A DNA stretch of 64,000 nucleotides from the NCBI GenBank assembly GCA_037179385.1, contig CM074193.1:41510846-41574845 (forward strand), written 5' to 3'. A program made the translations under genes and the position numbers. This DNA comes from Holothuria scabra. Taxonomy: Eukaryota; Echinodermata; Holothuroidea; Aspidochirotida; Holothuriidae. The notes under the pieces were generated by a model that did no database searches, was not told the DNA's origin, and worked only from the letters and a program-made list of their open reading frames with translations. Shown one piece after another: positions 1-42,457 of the stretch; within the stretch, counting starts at the first letter, position 1; every line of letters starts with the position of its first letter.

Positions 1-2466
1 TGCCTTCACATGGCATTTGATGAGCATTTAACTGACTTCAAACTTCTCTATTATTTCATTGAATTTAGTCTTACAACTGGCTCGAGGTTCCCGTGGCTAT
101 GACAATGCATTCATCTTTCTTTGAGATGAGCAGACATTTCAATTATACGTTGATTAAAATTTGAATTTTCTCTTATGAACTTCTTTTCAATTGATAGCAT
201 AGCCTAAACGTTTAACCTATCATCATTCGCACTTAGTGTACCAGCTGGGTGAAACCTACGTGAAGACGATACAGACAGTATGTGTCGCCTATGTGGTCCA
301 GATCGTTTGGTTTCCAATTTTTCTTCAAGACTCCTTTTTGAAAATGGACAAGTTTGTAAACATTTGACAGTATTCATGTTGCGTCCATGCCTCACATTGA
401 GAGGGTTTGGGGAGCTAGATGAGACTTAACACACGAAGACCCCCGAGCACGATTGAGTGCACATGTATACCCAAGCTGCAATAAGCATTTTGACCTGACT
501 CACCGTGATTTTGTGAGACCTCAGCATAGTTTTCTACAAAGGAAACGCACGTAGCTGATTAACGCGTTTTTAGTTACCGGTGCATGCATACAGAGGTGAG
601 ACCAGGGAGGGCAAGTGAAAGGCTGCCCGTAGTTCGAAGAAATTGGCCACTCACCTTTCATCATTTCAGCAGATAAAATGTAAGTGTACATGCTCAAAAC
701 CTGTTGAGCGGGGCAGATTGCAATGGGATGGGGGGCACCTGAGGGCACAACTTTGCTGTGGGGGCACGTTCCCCTCCCCCCCCCCCCCCACCGTGGCTAC
801 ACCACTGACAATGGTTCTCCTTAAGCACTCAAAATGTCGTATAAATTATGCACCAAACCACGTATTTTCACATTAAACAATGAAAAAGCGTTCCATCGTG
901 GGAGGAGGGAACCCTCCCGCTCCCCCCCCCGACACCCGCGTGAGGGCGCTAGGGCTCGGTCGTTTTGCCCCCTCGCATTAGTTTTAGCCCCCCCCCCCTA
1001 TAAAGAAAGGCCTAGACACGCCCTTGGCTTCAGCTAAGCTATTTTCATTGTAGCTCTGGTCCCGAAAGGGCTTTTATTCATATCAGCGGCTTCTTCCTGT
1101 TAATACGCGAGTTTACTGTCACGTAAAAGCTCCACACTAATACAGACCCAGCAACATCTTAGGTGATGCCATGGAGCTTATACTCAAAGTATTAGCTCCG
1201 TGGTGATACAGAGCATGGAACAAATAATAGGCTCATCGAGCACATCACTGAATACGATAAATGGCATGAATAAGCTGGGACCTTTCTATAAATTCTATTA
1301 CGTGATTGTAAGCCGTAATTGGTAATCCCTTATCATAGAATTTCTGACGAGTCAAGTATAACCACCCATCAGTTTCAACATCCATTAGTGGTGGACTGTG
1401 GAGCAAAGTATTGGCCCTACAATTAGTTTTATAGTTGCTTGAAGAGTGTTTGGATAATCAAAAGGATATTTCAGGAGTTAAAGCTGTCCTCAGACACAAC
1501 ATATCTTTTAACATGGCAAAACTTAGGGATTTTAGTAAGGTAAGGAATAAAAATTTAGTATTTAGTGTAGTAATGTAATCTCATCTAACTCTGCTAGTAC
1601 GTACCACTAACCCTATTTTCTATGCGTACGAAAATCTAACCCCATAACTGGTTACGTAACTGGGTACGTAAACCCAGTTAGAGCCAAGATTTTAAATTGA
1701 CAAATGCAGCTCTTTGTCGACTTTACATCTGGAAGGTTCATGTACCTGTTCGATTGTATGTATTTTAAACTTACACTAAAGAAATGGATGCAAAGAAATC
1801 ATTTTTCAAATTGAGGGAAATTCTTTACTCCCCGAAAAGAATTGAGCATGAATGGGACATGGCTGGAGTTTATGAAAAACAAAATTGAAAATATGAGAAC
1901 TGTCCAAAACATTAGGGAAAAGATCCTGGTATTTTTCTGCAAAGGAACGTTACCGTAAGGTGGGTTCGAAATTGGAAAATTACCTTGATGTAGATTGGGA
2001 CAGCCTTCCCTAATGGTGTATCCAGAGAGGGGGCGGATGATTAAGAGTGAAATTAAAAGATTTTAAAAAAAGGGCAGTGGCGGTGCAGAATCTAAAAATT
2101 GTGGGGAGGGGGGTACTAAGGGCAAAACATTATGATGGTGGTAAACATTTTCGGATTCTCGGAGGTTTAAGCATTCTCTGGGTGAAAAATAAAGTCTCTG
2201 GAGAGGTATATTATTTGCTGTTTACGGTCAACCTAGCTCGTAACTAAACAACGTTAGGGAGGGGAAGTGAGGACGAGGCCAAAATTTGTGGAGAAATTGC
2301 CCGTTTTCCCTACGTAGTTCCCCCGCTGAAAAATGTGAAGAGAAAAAAGAGATTGGCAGTCTCGTGACGCCCTTAGCATCAAATAGGCCAATAAAATCAT
2401 CGTAGCAAACGAGTGAACTTATTCCATCTGTAATGAAGTGGAAAATGTGAGTTGGCTTCATTAAAT
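1..2466. other. no gene recognised
   Basis: I see no exon with convincing splice sites, no conserved protein motif and no clear repeat boundaries here. There are C-rich tracts near 774-790, 922-930 and 990-999. The open frames are short and lack recognisable domains. Confidence 0.5.
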
Positions 2467-2600
2467 TTTTACTAAATTCACTCAAAGAAGAGTGAACGGT
2501 TTACCTCAAAAGAGCGAACGTGGAATTAACTCTCTAATGGAGTGAACTCACACTTTTCAAACTTTTACAAAGTGAGTGAGTTTACTCATTCGCTTTTAAA
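2467..2600. repeat. GAGTGA/TCACTC repeat fragment
   Basis: A stretch in which GAGTGAA and TTCACTC words alternate on both strands. The same vocabulary and local order appear at 25059-25365 and 39326-39745, so this looks like a short copy of a small dispersed hairpin-forming element. No target duplication was identified. Confidence 0.55.
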
Positions 2601-2740
2601 GTATAGCATCATTTTGTATCTAGTCCACACATCATTAAATATATGGAAAAAAGTTAGGTGAGGTTTTACGTCTCGGTACTGTATATAAACAACTGTTCGG
2701 CTTTTCTCCGGTAGTGACTCACTATCTTGATTCACTTACT

Positions 2741-2872
2741 TATTGCTTATGCTGACCGCCATGCACCATGACAGTAATTTGATCCCATTTTGAAACCCTT
2801 TCTTGTGACCCGGCCAGGAATCAAACTACAGACCTCCCGACTGCAAGTCGGATGCCTTTACACTCACGTTTT
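2741..2872 (-). mobile_element. tRNA-derived SINE fragment
   Basis: Read on the minus strand, it has a tRNA-like head: 'ctgcagt/cgggaggtctg' spacing followed by a B-box-like 'tagtttgattcctgg', then a short body with 'agcataagcaataa'. The family is better preserved at 24226-24467 and 40958-41190. It is not a functional tRNA gene, because no acceptor stem or full cloverleaf can be drawn. Confidence 0.5.
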
Positions 2873-3133
2873 GTCAAGTTTCACCAGGTTCGTGTTGATA
2901 TAGCACCTACACAATCTTGTTAATTTTTACTAGGAAATCATGGTCACATTAATCGTTACACTGGTGAATTTACCATAGCCTGTATATATGTTTTACACCA
3001 GTTTCTTTGTTAATTTGAATTAAAATTCCTGGTCAAATTAACCAGGATTGTGTGGGTGCTATAATGACATGGAATTTGGTGAAATTCCATCGGATATTTT
3101 TCAGCATGTACAATTGACCATGCAGTTGAAAGT

Positions 3134-3225
3134 TATGACTTCTTTGAATAAATCTAAGAAGTTGAACCGCTGTGGAATTTCACAGCCAGCAGTACAACTT
3201 CTTAGATTTAGTCAAAGATGTCATA
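3134..3225. repeat. 31-bp inverted repeat with 30-bp loop
   Basis: Positions 3134-3164 and 3195-3225 are reverse complements over 31 bases with about two mismatches. Weaker complementarity continues outward. The arms fall inside an open plus-strand frame (3048-3404), but the symmetry makes a MITE or hairpin more likely than a gene. Confidence 0.75.
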
Positions 3226-3699
3226 TCTTTCCACTACATCTGTACATGTCGACCCTGCATGTACTTTCTTTTGAAATTGAAAACAGGGAGCTTTCGATTT
3301 ACTTATATATACCTACTGTAGTCAAATGCTACGAGAGTACGTCAATTTTAGGCTCTGCGCATGCGTCAGGTCGTCTCCCTCGTCCACTGCTGCAGCTAAA
3401 ATGAGAACGTGTCCACCACAGTTTCTGAAACGAACGATCACACGTGTGACGTCACAGAATTTCTGAAAATTGGTAAAATTCGCTAGTTTTCCTCCTCGTG
3501 ATTTGTTTTGTAAATGTGGTCACTTTTTACCTAAAATGTATATGATATTGATGTTCCATTGAGGAATAAGCTTTATTTTGGACCTTTTCTTACAACTTTA
3601 ATAGGCCGAGAAGTTTAAATATGCTGTTGTTATTGTTTATTCTCCATGAAAGCATGCCAACATTTTTAACTGGTATTCATGTTGGAGACATGCACTTAC

Positions 3700-3938
3700 G
3701 TTGCATCGTTCAAGAAATTCAGAAAAATTACATAAGGCTGTAAATTCGCCATTTTCATACGACTCATACGTCGACCAGTGCATTGGGAGATCGAAATGGG
3801 CTTTAACATTCGACGTACCATAGCACTCGACGCGTTCACGCAGGCACGCTGGTTTACTAGAACGAAGTCCAGGTTCACTCAATCGAAAACTCCGTAACAA
3901 ATCATATATTCCCCATACACATAACACCAGGTCATCAA
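3700..3938 (-). CDS. candidate coding exon, unrecognised protein
   Basis: On the minus strand an open frame runs from about 3938 down to 3700. It is followed at once by a consensus GTAAGT donor (plus-strand 3694-3699) in phase 0. The peptide begins near LDDLVLCVWGIYDLL and ends FSEFLERCN. It has several Cys and aromatic residues and looks codon-biased rather than random. I recognise no family. The upstream boundary is unsure: an in-frame stop lies about 12 bases before the first Leu-Asp, and no strong acceptor lies between. The first 25 bases resemble a repeat tail also seen near 4110-4140, so the exon may start later. No partner exon was found. Confidence 0.3.
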
Positions 3939-4212
3939 GTGATACCGTTCAACTTCAGTACAGGTTTCCTAAACCCTTTTTCATAACATTGCAATTGTCT
4001 CCAATATAGGTGTTTTACTTTTAATTATTTTTCCCAAAACGGTAACTCAAAAGAAGTTTCGGGACCTTTTCCGGGTTCTGAAAAATGAAAAAATCTGACT
4101 ATTGCCATTGGTAATACCAGATCATCAAGTGACACCAATACTGTCCATTTCAAGTTCCCCAAATTTCTTTTAATTCCAATTTTTCTCCAATATAAACTAC
4201 TCATTTTCAAAT

Positions 4213-4300
4213 GTTTGTAAGTTAGGCAGTTGGATGGAGTTTTACGGTCCAGTTTCCAACCTAACGGTCCAAGTCGAGCCGGCAACGGCTTAAAGGGATT
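4213..4300 (-). mobile_element. SINE tail fragment
   Basis: On the minus strand this matches the 3' part of the local SINE family: 'gccggctcgacttggacc', then 'ttggaaactggaccgtaaa', then 'actccatccaact'. The same tail is at 38640-38700, 61900-61955 and, inverted, 24226-24300. The head is missing. Confidence 0.6.
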
Positions 4301-5616
4301 AAAAAGTTTTCCAGATTTCTTCGGAGTCCCAGACCATCTTACTGTCCAAGCAATGGAGTAGGGAAAACAAACTAGTGAGCTGCGAAAGGGAAAAGGCAGT
4401 CGTTGGCTCGACTTTAACCATCTTGTTAGGAACTTCATCTAGTTAAACCTAACAGAGACCAGAAGACCATATGACGTAACATAATACAGACCATTGTATC
4501 ATACGTCTATCATGAGTAGCTCGGGTACTTCGCTTCTCATTCGATTAAGTGATTTGTTTCCCGAATTTGTTTCCACTCTCAAACGTCACATCTCGCTCCT
4601 GACTGACATCTAAGAGAATTATTGAATAAGTCCGACACTAGTGACAACAAACTTTTGATGAGTTCTGTTAAGCAGACATCCTGTTAAGAACTGAACTCAA
4701 TGAAAAAATAACGTTTAAGGTGCTGGACAAGCTTGATTTTCATCCACTGTTTTCATGGTTCTCAATACCTGAAGAAATTCAAATTGATGTAGAGGGACTA
4801 TATTTTCATGCGCTTTTAATGCGTAGAGGCTTGTCGCCACACCTTCATTGGGAGCAATCGTATTCACGGTCGAAATCTTGATAAGCACCGTGCATTTTAT
4901 TCTTACTACCTTTAGCCATGGATTAAATCTAACTTAGCTAGAAAACATATATGCCCGTTGAGCCCCCCTTTTTCCTTTAGGAATGTAGGGTGATGGTTGT
5001 TGCTCCCTAAAGTGGTTAAGTGAAAGACCGAATGTAAACAAATGCAGCGGGTGGCGTTGAAGAATGTTTACGGACCTGCGATTGAACCTCATCCATTTAA
5101 GTCTTTTTCCATGTATGTTATTTAAGTTTTGTTTCCTGTTATATATTTTTATGGAAATGGATTTCCCATATTGATAGAAAAAGGTTGTTTCTATGCATTG
5201 GGTCATTTACGGTGACCAAGAATCTTCATATCAACCACATATTTTAAGACAAAGCGAACAAGGGACGTAAAGCTTCGGTGTCCTGGACCCCCAGGCTACG
5301 ATCATGTTCTGTCTTAATGTTCTCATTCTTTTCCGGATATATGCACGACATACCCAGGGTCCGATTGAAGGTTGGTCGGACCATGGACGCACTGCCATGG
5401 TAAAACTTAAGTGCGGATCACACTACAGCAATATCATATGGGATTTAGGACTCCGTTTAGGAAGTTTCAGTTAAAATTTTCGTCGCATTGACAGACAGCT
5501 TTTATCGAGCTTCTGCACGCGTGTATAACAAAAGCATTCCACTGTTGCAACTTCACGAAGCAATTTATAAACATCGACTTTTATAGTCCTGTGGTACAAA
5601 TCTTATTACTTGGGGC
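4301..5616. other. no gene recognised
   Basis: Only short frames without motifs and no clear repeats. Immediately upstream, positions 4100-4200, 3910-4010 and 8380-8490 share a divergent motif ('accagatcatcaagtgacacc' type) that looks like the end of an uncharacterised repeat. Confidence 0.4.
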
Positions 5617-5753
5617 GATGCGCACTGTTTAACAAGAAATTTCCTAACTGGCTAACGATAGCCCTAATCCCTAACCTAATCCATATCCGATATAATCGAT
5701 AAAATACAATGGCAGCAGCCAATCAATAGACACCTTGTTAAACAGTGCGCATC
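5617..5753. mobile_element. 137-bp MITE
   Basis: It opens with GATGCGCACTGTTTAACAAG and closes with its reverse complement, separated by an AT-rich centre with 'ccctaatccctaacc'. A second, inverted copy lies at 18942-19092. The element is far too short to encode anything. I saw no clear target-site duplication. Confidence 0.75.
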
Positions 5754-7373
5754 AACCCGCTATTTGCACCGGTTGGCAAATTTTGGGTTCTTCGGGCGAG
5801 GTGTGAATTACATTTAAACTCAACCTCACAACAACTCATGGACCGTGCATCGCATGTGCATACAAATTTTACTACAGAGAAGATGAGGATTCGAATTGCA
5901 GTTTTGACCATTACAGGTCGATCACTCACTACAGCTGGTGTTTTAACTCAGACCACAAGCTGTTTTGATGTTAACCACAAGATCACATGATCATAACCAC
6001 ACTCAAAACGACCCCACGACGTTAAGAGGAAGGGTGTGTGGTTCTTTTACCTTTGAACCAGACGGAAAATGGTGCCAAATAATTGAAAAGAAATTTCTTG
6101 TAAAAAATCGTGATTTTTTTAATTAATTAATTTTTTACGGTAAACGAATCCAATACAACTCGGTAAAAGGGGAGGAAGGGGCAAATACTCTTGGAAAATC
6201 TTCTAAATCTAGAAACCTTAAAGGTTTATGTTGGTATTAACTTAACACAGTTACACTACCCGGTTTCTCGTCTTGATGGTTTTTCACACTTGCCCCTTTC
6301 TTCGGCCAACTCATCTCCCTTCCAATCTTCCAATCAATCATCTCAATTCCTCTTAAAATGTACCGGTACTTGAAAATGTGCTGATTAAACTTTATGGCAA
6401 AAAAATTGAATAAAATGTCTTTATTGTGGCGAAGAATTGAAAAATTGCATTCTATATTGAAGATCAATCTACCCACTTTCAAATACAAGACTGAAGTTGG
6501 TTGAGGTTTTATATTCTTTACTTTTTCGGAATGTTCTGGAGCTTCTTTTTTTTTTTTTTTTAACTTTTGGCAAGAAAAATTGTGAGTTTGAAGTTTCTTT
6601 GAAAATATGGTCTTCCCGTTAGCAAAACAGTAAGATTGTCAGAGGGGGTGGAGAGACTGACGTCTGTAGGGCCTATGTTATATGGAGAAATTTCCCCAAC
6701 GAAACTGAATCTTCTCCCAGGCTGGGGGGGGGGGGGGGGCAGCCACCCCCGATTTTCTTCATTTAACGGTTTAAACGTTACAGTTCAAATTTTAGTAGCA
6801 TGCAGATGCAAGTGTTAACAATTTTGTATAACATTTGTCCAGGTGAGAGAAACTCTGCAAACACAATGCTAGCATCTTCCGGCTTAAACATACTACTAAA
6901 AATATTAAAAGCATAGTTTCGGGCAGAGTCACCCTTATTGTCAAAACTCTTGAAACATATTACTGTTGGCTGCCTGCAATAGACTTATTCATTCCTCAAA
7001 TTCTGCTTTAAAAGTCCTTAATAAACGTGTCTTCAGCACTTGCCCAATGGAACACACCTAATTTGACTCTCAGACACTTCAGGCTGCGGTTTGTGGCCCC
7101 ATCCAATGGAAGCAATAATCATTAATTAACCCTATTACGCTAGTAGTAAATTTTTTAATGAGAGTGAATATTTTCAATATTTTATTGCTAGACTTAGACA
7201 AATAATCTCTGTGAGAACCCTACATCAAAAACGAAGAGCAAAGGTGGGAGATTTTCAACTTATCACTTACTGATTACCAGATTATTTACCGCAGAAGCGA
7301 GCACTACTGGTAAAACACCCAAAACTTGGGGGAAATAAACCGACAGATTCAGTGGGTTGCAGTTTTTTCATGA
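5754..7373. other. no gene recognised
   Basis: Includes a T tract near 6547-6562, a G tract near 6724-6739, and small open frames with no identifiable domain. I see no splice-flanked exon. Confidence 0.4.
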
Positions 7374-7381
7374 GTTTCATA

Positions 7382-7789
7382 CACGGACTTCCTGTACATG
7401 GACAGAGCATTCTGCACGGTACATTTTCGCTACCGTACATGGGAGAAAAGTGCACCACGACGGCCGTCTGCTATGGTTTTGTGTGAATGTTTGGACTTGC
7501 TCAAGTATATAACCATATTTTGCAAGAAAGTTGAAATATTTTTGAAATATGGAAAGGTAAGGTCAAAATCACTTCATGCATTGCAGGAATATGACATTGT
7601 TTCCCATTCAAAATCAAGTTTAAATTTTGCTTTAAATATTACACAGTGGTCGTCAAATCAGACAATTCACGTGTTTCGACGGTTCGCGACGGTCATCTTG
7701 GTGCGCCTTTTTTGTCCCAGCCTGCAGTGGCGACAACCTACGGATAGGAAGTATACGTTACATGCTGTGTCCATGTATATAAGTCCGTG
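7382..7789 (+). mobile_element. hAT-like MITE, copy 1
   Basis: A 408-bp element with imperfect terminal inverted repeats of about 30 bp starting CACGGACTT. It is flanked by an exact 8-bp duplication GTTTCATA (7374-7381 and 7790-7797). A homologous 400-bp copy lies in reverse at 35114-35513 and an eroded one at 14328-14710. An 8-bp duplication fits hAT-type transposases. No transposase is encoded, so it is non-autonomous. The 146-residue open frame running through it (7398-7838) is incidental. Confidence 0.85.
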
Positions 7790-7797
7790 GTTTCATA

Positions 7798-8500
7798 AGC
7801 CTTCAGTAGCTGAACACATTCAGTATACAATGACGTAGCTGGACATTTTAAATGAGCAAACAAAATTCGTGGCCAAAATTGTCCCTTTTATTGAAGGACG
7901 TATTTAAAAAAAACGGAGTTTATTTTTTTACAGGAAATTTTAGAACCGTTCGAAAATTTAGGTTTTATTGGGCAGTTTAAGGAGTTTCGGGATTATTATT
8001 GAATAACTTATTATGCCGTCAATATTAGTAAAATTCGACACTGTAGGCAACTGAAAAGCTGTGAGATCATGTCACAGTCTAGAAGTCGAATCTAAATTAC
8101 GGAGAAGTTCTCTAATCATTGAATTCAAGTCTATGTTGGAGCAATAAGATTACAAATTTAGTTTTTAAAGTGACATTTTAAATTTTTATTTTTATATTTT
8201 GTTTTTACTTTTATTTTTCAAATTTGTCCAATTTTTATTTTTTGTATCTCTGATTACCAATGTTATTGACGGAATATATTTCATGCGGCCCAAGCCCCAA
8301 GCCCCCGCGGTAATTATCCTACTGGGCGATTACCACCCCCAGCACCTTAAAATGAAAAATTAGAAACTTGTCAGGAGTGCCACCAGATCATAATGTAACA
8401 CCGGTCAACTACAGTGCGGTTTACCAAACTTTTCTTTCATAAAATTTCGAGTACTTTACAATACAAGCTCCAATTATTTTTAAATATTTGTTGAAACAAC
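7798..8500. other. no gene recognised
   Basis: AT-rich sequence with T-rich tracts near 8178-8250. Positions 8380-8490 weakly resemble the repeat tails near 3910-4010 and 4100-4200. Confidence 0.4.
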
Positions 8501-9695
8501 ACTCTTAAAAAAAGTTGGCAAATTTTGCCCAACTTTTTGACCAACACTGGGCATCTATTCAACAACCCAAACAGTTGGGCAAAACTTTAACCAACCAAAT
8601 TTGGTAAAGTTTGAACCCAACTGTTGGGCAGGAGATTACCCAACTGTTTGGTAAATTAGCATTTAAAAACATACCCACTTGTTGGGCACTTCTTTTATTA
8701 AGCTGTTAGGCAAATGCATTAACCAAATGTTGGTTATATGTCATTAATCTTTTCCTTAACCGTTGGTGCTTTCTTTACATGTTAGGTTGTAGGTTATGGC
8801 AGGGAGCTGCCACTGCAGCTCCCTGTTTATGGCACTCAATCGGCCCCAGTTTAAAAACCCTGCCTTAATAACCTATTTGGTTTCTTACTGAATTCCGTAT
8901 AAGTACGGTGTGTAAATGATGTGATGAAGTCTTGTAGTTTCATCAATGCATTAGTATGAACACAAGGGCAGCATGAGCGAGAATTAGCTGGTCTGTAGCT
9001 CTCATACACTGTTATCTTGGTTATAAGACAGGTTTCTTGTTATGCCGAAATCTTTCGAATAATAATATATAAATGCTCATTCGGACGTGAAAGAGAATAT
9101 CCCAGATCATAACCTCTCATTGGATAGCAGTTTTGCGCCAAATACGAATCATGGAATCTCATACAAATGTGTTCTAGTTCGTAGTACTATTTAAAGAATT
9201 TTATGGAAATAGAGATCGATTTCATGGTCTAAAATAATGTACGAGTTTAGCTGTTTGGCCAATATAAAAGATGCCAAAGAGAATTTTCAGGTTATGGTAC
9301 CGTACCATGTCTGATTATCAGAAGAATTGTGAAACAAATCGGGTCAAGTGCACTGTTGTTTGGTGAAAACACTGCAACCAATAATATACCCAACAAATTG
9401 GCAAAAAATTACCCAACAAGTGGGTAAAGGGGAAATATGCTCAACTGTAGAATAAAATCGTTTCGTCATTTTGACCAGTCAGTTGGGTATTACAGTATAC
9501 GCGTGCATGGAAGGGGAAATTTAACCATTTTGTGAGCAAAGATTGACCAACACTTAGGCAATTACTTTTACTCAACAAAAACTTTGCCCAGCGTTTAAAC
9601 AGTGCACCAATTAGCCCCAAAGTTGGGCAAAGTTTTACCAACACATTTCATAAACTTCTTTAACCAACGGATATTTTACCCAACGTTTTAAGAGT
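8501..9695. mobile_element. foldback element with TTGGG/CCCAA subrepeats
   Basis: A 1.2-kb element beginning ACTCTTAAAA...GTTGG and ending in CCAACGTTTTAAGAGT, its inverse. Both flanks (about 8501-8760 and 9373-9695) are filled with irregular subrepeats of the type CCAACTGTTGGGCAAA, which are themselves nearly self-complementary. The central 600 bp are unique and hold no recognisable gene. This is foldback-like organisation, with arms made of short repeated modules. No certain target duplication is visible; only GAAA is shared next to each end. Confidence 0.75.
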
Positions 9696-10047
9696 GAAAG
9701 CAAAACTTTCGGCGAGTTTTTCGCACCATTAATGCAATCCATCATACAGTAATGCTCACAATTTAAGAAATAAATTGGGGGAAATTTCCCTCCCTTTGGA
9801 ATTGAAAAAAAATGGGACATTGATCTAAATGATACAGATCATATAGGCATCTCAGTCAAGTTCATTCATGTTTTCCTAAACTTTTAAATACTTAAAATAA
9901 TCAGAAGCATCGAAATTTTGTGAATACGCATCTAATTTAAAACTATTATGTTTCCCTTGTCCCAAATACATTTGCAAATTATAGTTATTTTAACATATAG
10001 CCAGTAAAATTTGTCATATTTTCAAAACTTTTTTTTTTCACTGACAG

Positions 10048-39996
<29,949 letters not shown>

Positions 39997-40957
39997 ATAC
40001 GGATGCATTTGTGAGATTATCTACTCTGATGACTTTGGTGGAAGTTAAGAATGAACAAAATGATATCAAGAAAAGGATCACTAGTGGTGTCGTCAGGGTC
40101 ACCCAGGATTTCCATTTGTTTAGTGATACCTACACTGGCAAGAGTTTTGTTTGGGAGCTACCTCCACGACATGATCGCAGGCCTAGGGGTCTTATCCATT
40201 GAGATCATGAAGTGGAGAAGTTGTGCAAATTGCACCAGTTCACAACTTTTGAGAAGCGCTTCTTTGGTTAAAACATATGGCAATACACTATGTTGAACAT
40301 TGTCAATTAATTACACATAGCCTGTACGTTCGTCATATTCGTAAGATGAGACTGTTCGAAGAATAGGCCAATCGATCATCCAAATTACGGCAAAACACTC
40401 AGTCTCGGTGAGTAAAAGTCAACGGTATCAGTCACGAAAATATGATTAACTTGTTTGCATTCACAACTTACACCAACTCGGTACCATTTTTGTAGGCTGA
40501 AGGGTCGAAAGACATCTTGATTGTTTATCATGTTTCTCTACGTCGGCCACTTTGAACTCGAGCTGCTCAAAAAATCGCCAGCCCACCGCACCAGTTCACC
40601 CGTTCACGAGTTGCAATTGGAACGCCCTATAAGGGGAGGGTTTGTCATCTTCTTGTCCTCCTCACTTCTCAGAATTTTATGAACATTTAAATACTCTCAT
40701 ATGCAGATGCAATCTGATGCAGCATTCAACATCATTTGAAGTCCTTTTTTGGTCTTTTCATGTGTTTATGGGCAATGCCTATAGACGTGGGTGTATTTTT
40801 TCAGAATTTGTGGTGAAGAACTTGGGTGGGGCATGGCTAGGATTTTCATATCTATTCTCTGAAAAGAAAGACGCACATGGATAGATAAATACCATTTGCA
40901 GCCCCGGTCACAATTAATGTGGGACGTAGACTGTAATATTATCCAAGACTACAGGAA
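39997..40957. other. 3' untranslated and downstream region
   Basis: Probably begins with the 3' UTR. I see no canonical AATAAA close to the stop, so the transcript end cannot be placed. No further gene recognised. Confidence 0.4.
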
Positions 40958-41104
40958 ACCGACTGCATGGTCAAGTGGTTAGAGGGTCCGAAGTTTAGCA
41001 TTGGCCCTCCTGGCCAGGTTATAAAACTTTGAAAATTGTACCTTCTGACATTGGGCGTGGTGCTCAACATAAGCACAGAAAACAAGCAGGTCAGCGAGCC
41101 ACAA

Positions 41105-41146
<42 letters not shown>

Positions 41147-41190
41147 GTAGTCGGCCCGATTAAAACCAATAATTGGATAAATACTGAGCC
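40958..41190 (+). mobile_element. tRNA-derived SINE with A40 tract
   Basis: The head 'cgactgcatggtcaagtggt' and 'tagagggtcc' is followed by 'gtgctcaacataagcacag' and 'gcgagccacaac'. An A run of about 40 (41105-41144) and a 'gtagtcggcccgat' tail come next. Confidence 0.7.
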
Positions 41191-42066
41191 ATTAAAACCT
41201 TACCTAGACTAGCTTACTAACTTGCTATCTCTAGACTATAGGGCACGCATCACACGACAGGAGGGAAAAGTTTGTAGTCACTCCAGACCGCAAAACTTCT
41301 TGAAATGAACTTTACAGAGAGTGGCAGACTCAAGATTTGGACAGAGGTAGGGGACTAAGATTTGTGGGAAAGCTATTTAAGCGGACGCCACCAAAGGTTG
41401 GCGTGAAGCGTATCGAAAATATTGGAGTCAAACATACCTCCCAAATCACTGGAAATGATGTCTCCTTCCTTTCCCCTTAACCCATCCTTGCTGGTCTCAC
41501 TGTCAATTAGCATAATTAATTCACCGACCTAAGAAGGTCATGTTTACGTGAAGATTTTTGAATTTGACTTAACAAAGGTACAGGAATTGATTTTGTGCCA
41601 AATATATTGTCAATTGACGGTAAGTTAAATTTGACAAATGAGCCTTCATTAAAAGTAGGGGGGGGGGGGGTCGTAATAAAACCTTGACTTGTTTAATTTC
41701 AAAAGAAGTGATTGCTATGAACATTTCTCAGAAATGGCTCTGTTACTATTTTTTCACTATTTGTGATCATTTAGGTCATTGCAACCTGCCTGAAATGCTG
41801 TTCTCAAAGTGCCGTCGACCCATGCATTTCGCTTTGGGACGATTAAGACGTTTTATACGTGTGATATCTTTAAATTTGCATTCAAATTTGAGTGGCCACG
41901 ATGTTGAGGTGGTAGCTCTGACCTTTTTATAGCTTTGTATAAACTTTTGATAAAAATGATTCCTAATAATGACAACTATTTTATCTAATAGTGTCCAAGG
42001 CGTACGGGAAGACATTTCACACTCAGGGGAGGAGGGTGTCCGGAAAATCTTGAAAGCATTTTGCAC
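41191..42066. other. no gene recognised
   Basis: Contains one copy (about 41367-41430) of the repeat also found at 37125, 37360 and 47050, and a G run near 41659. Confidence 0.4.
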
Positions 42067-42457
42067 TGTTGGCAAACGCCGCTGTATGTGACTTCACCCG
42101 CCCCTTACGGACATGTCCCAGTCCCACCGCATTGTACGCATATGAGTAATGTTTACTACATAATGATCACTGTTACTAATTAAGTTACGGTAACCGTAAC
42201 TAAAATTTGTATTCCTACATGGTGTGCGGGGGTCTTAGGTCAGCTGATGCCCATGCTGTTAAGTTGACAATCGCCGCTGCATGTTACTGCACTTCCCCCC
42301 CCCCCCCCCTTACGGAAATGCCCAGACCCACCGCCTTGTACGCCTATATGATTATGAGTGACACTTACTAGCTAATGTTCACTGCTACTTATTCTGTTAC
42401 GATAACTGTAATGTTTGTATTTTTACCGGGAGTGTGAGGGTCTTAGTTCAGCTGATG
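42067..42457 (+). repeat. tandem duplication of about 190 bp
   Basis: Two diverged direct copies (about 42067-42250 and 42257-42457). Both run 'cgccgct(g)(t/c)atgt', 'ccccttacgga', 'cccaccgc(a/c)ttgtacgc', and end 'ggtcttag(g/t)tcagctgatg'. Function unknown. Confidence 0.7.

Noticed and set aside
40023..40060. Another CTGATGA word as a third hammerhead
   Set aside because: No GAAA with pairing stem II and no stem I partner nearby.
40958..41010. tRNA gene suggested by the A- and B-box-like words
   Set aside because: No cloverleaf forms, and the same head occurs in several dispersed copies with a common tail, so it is a SINE.
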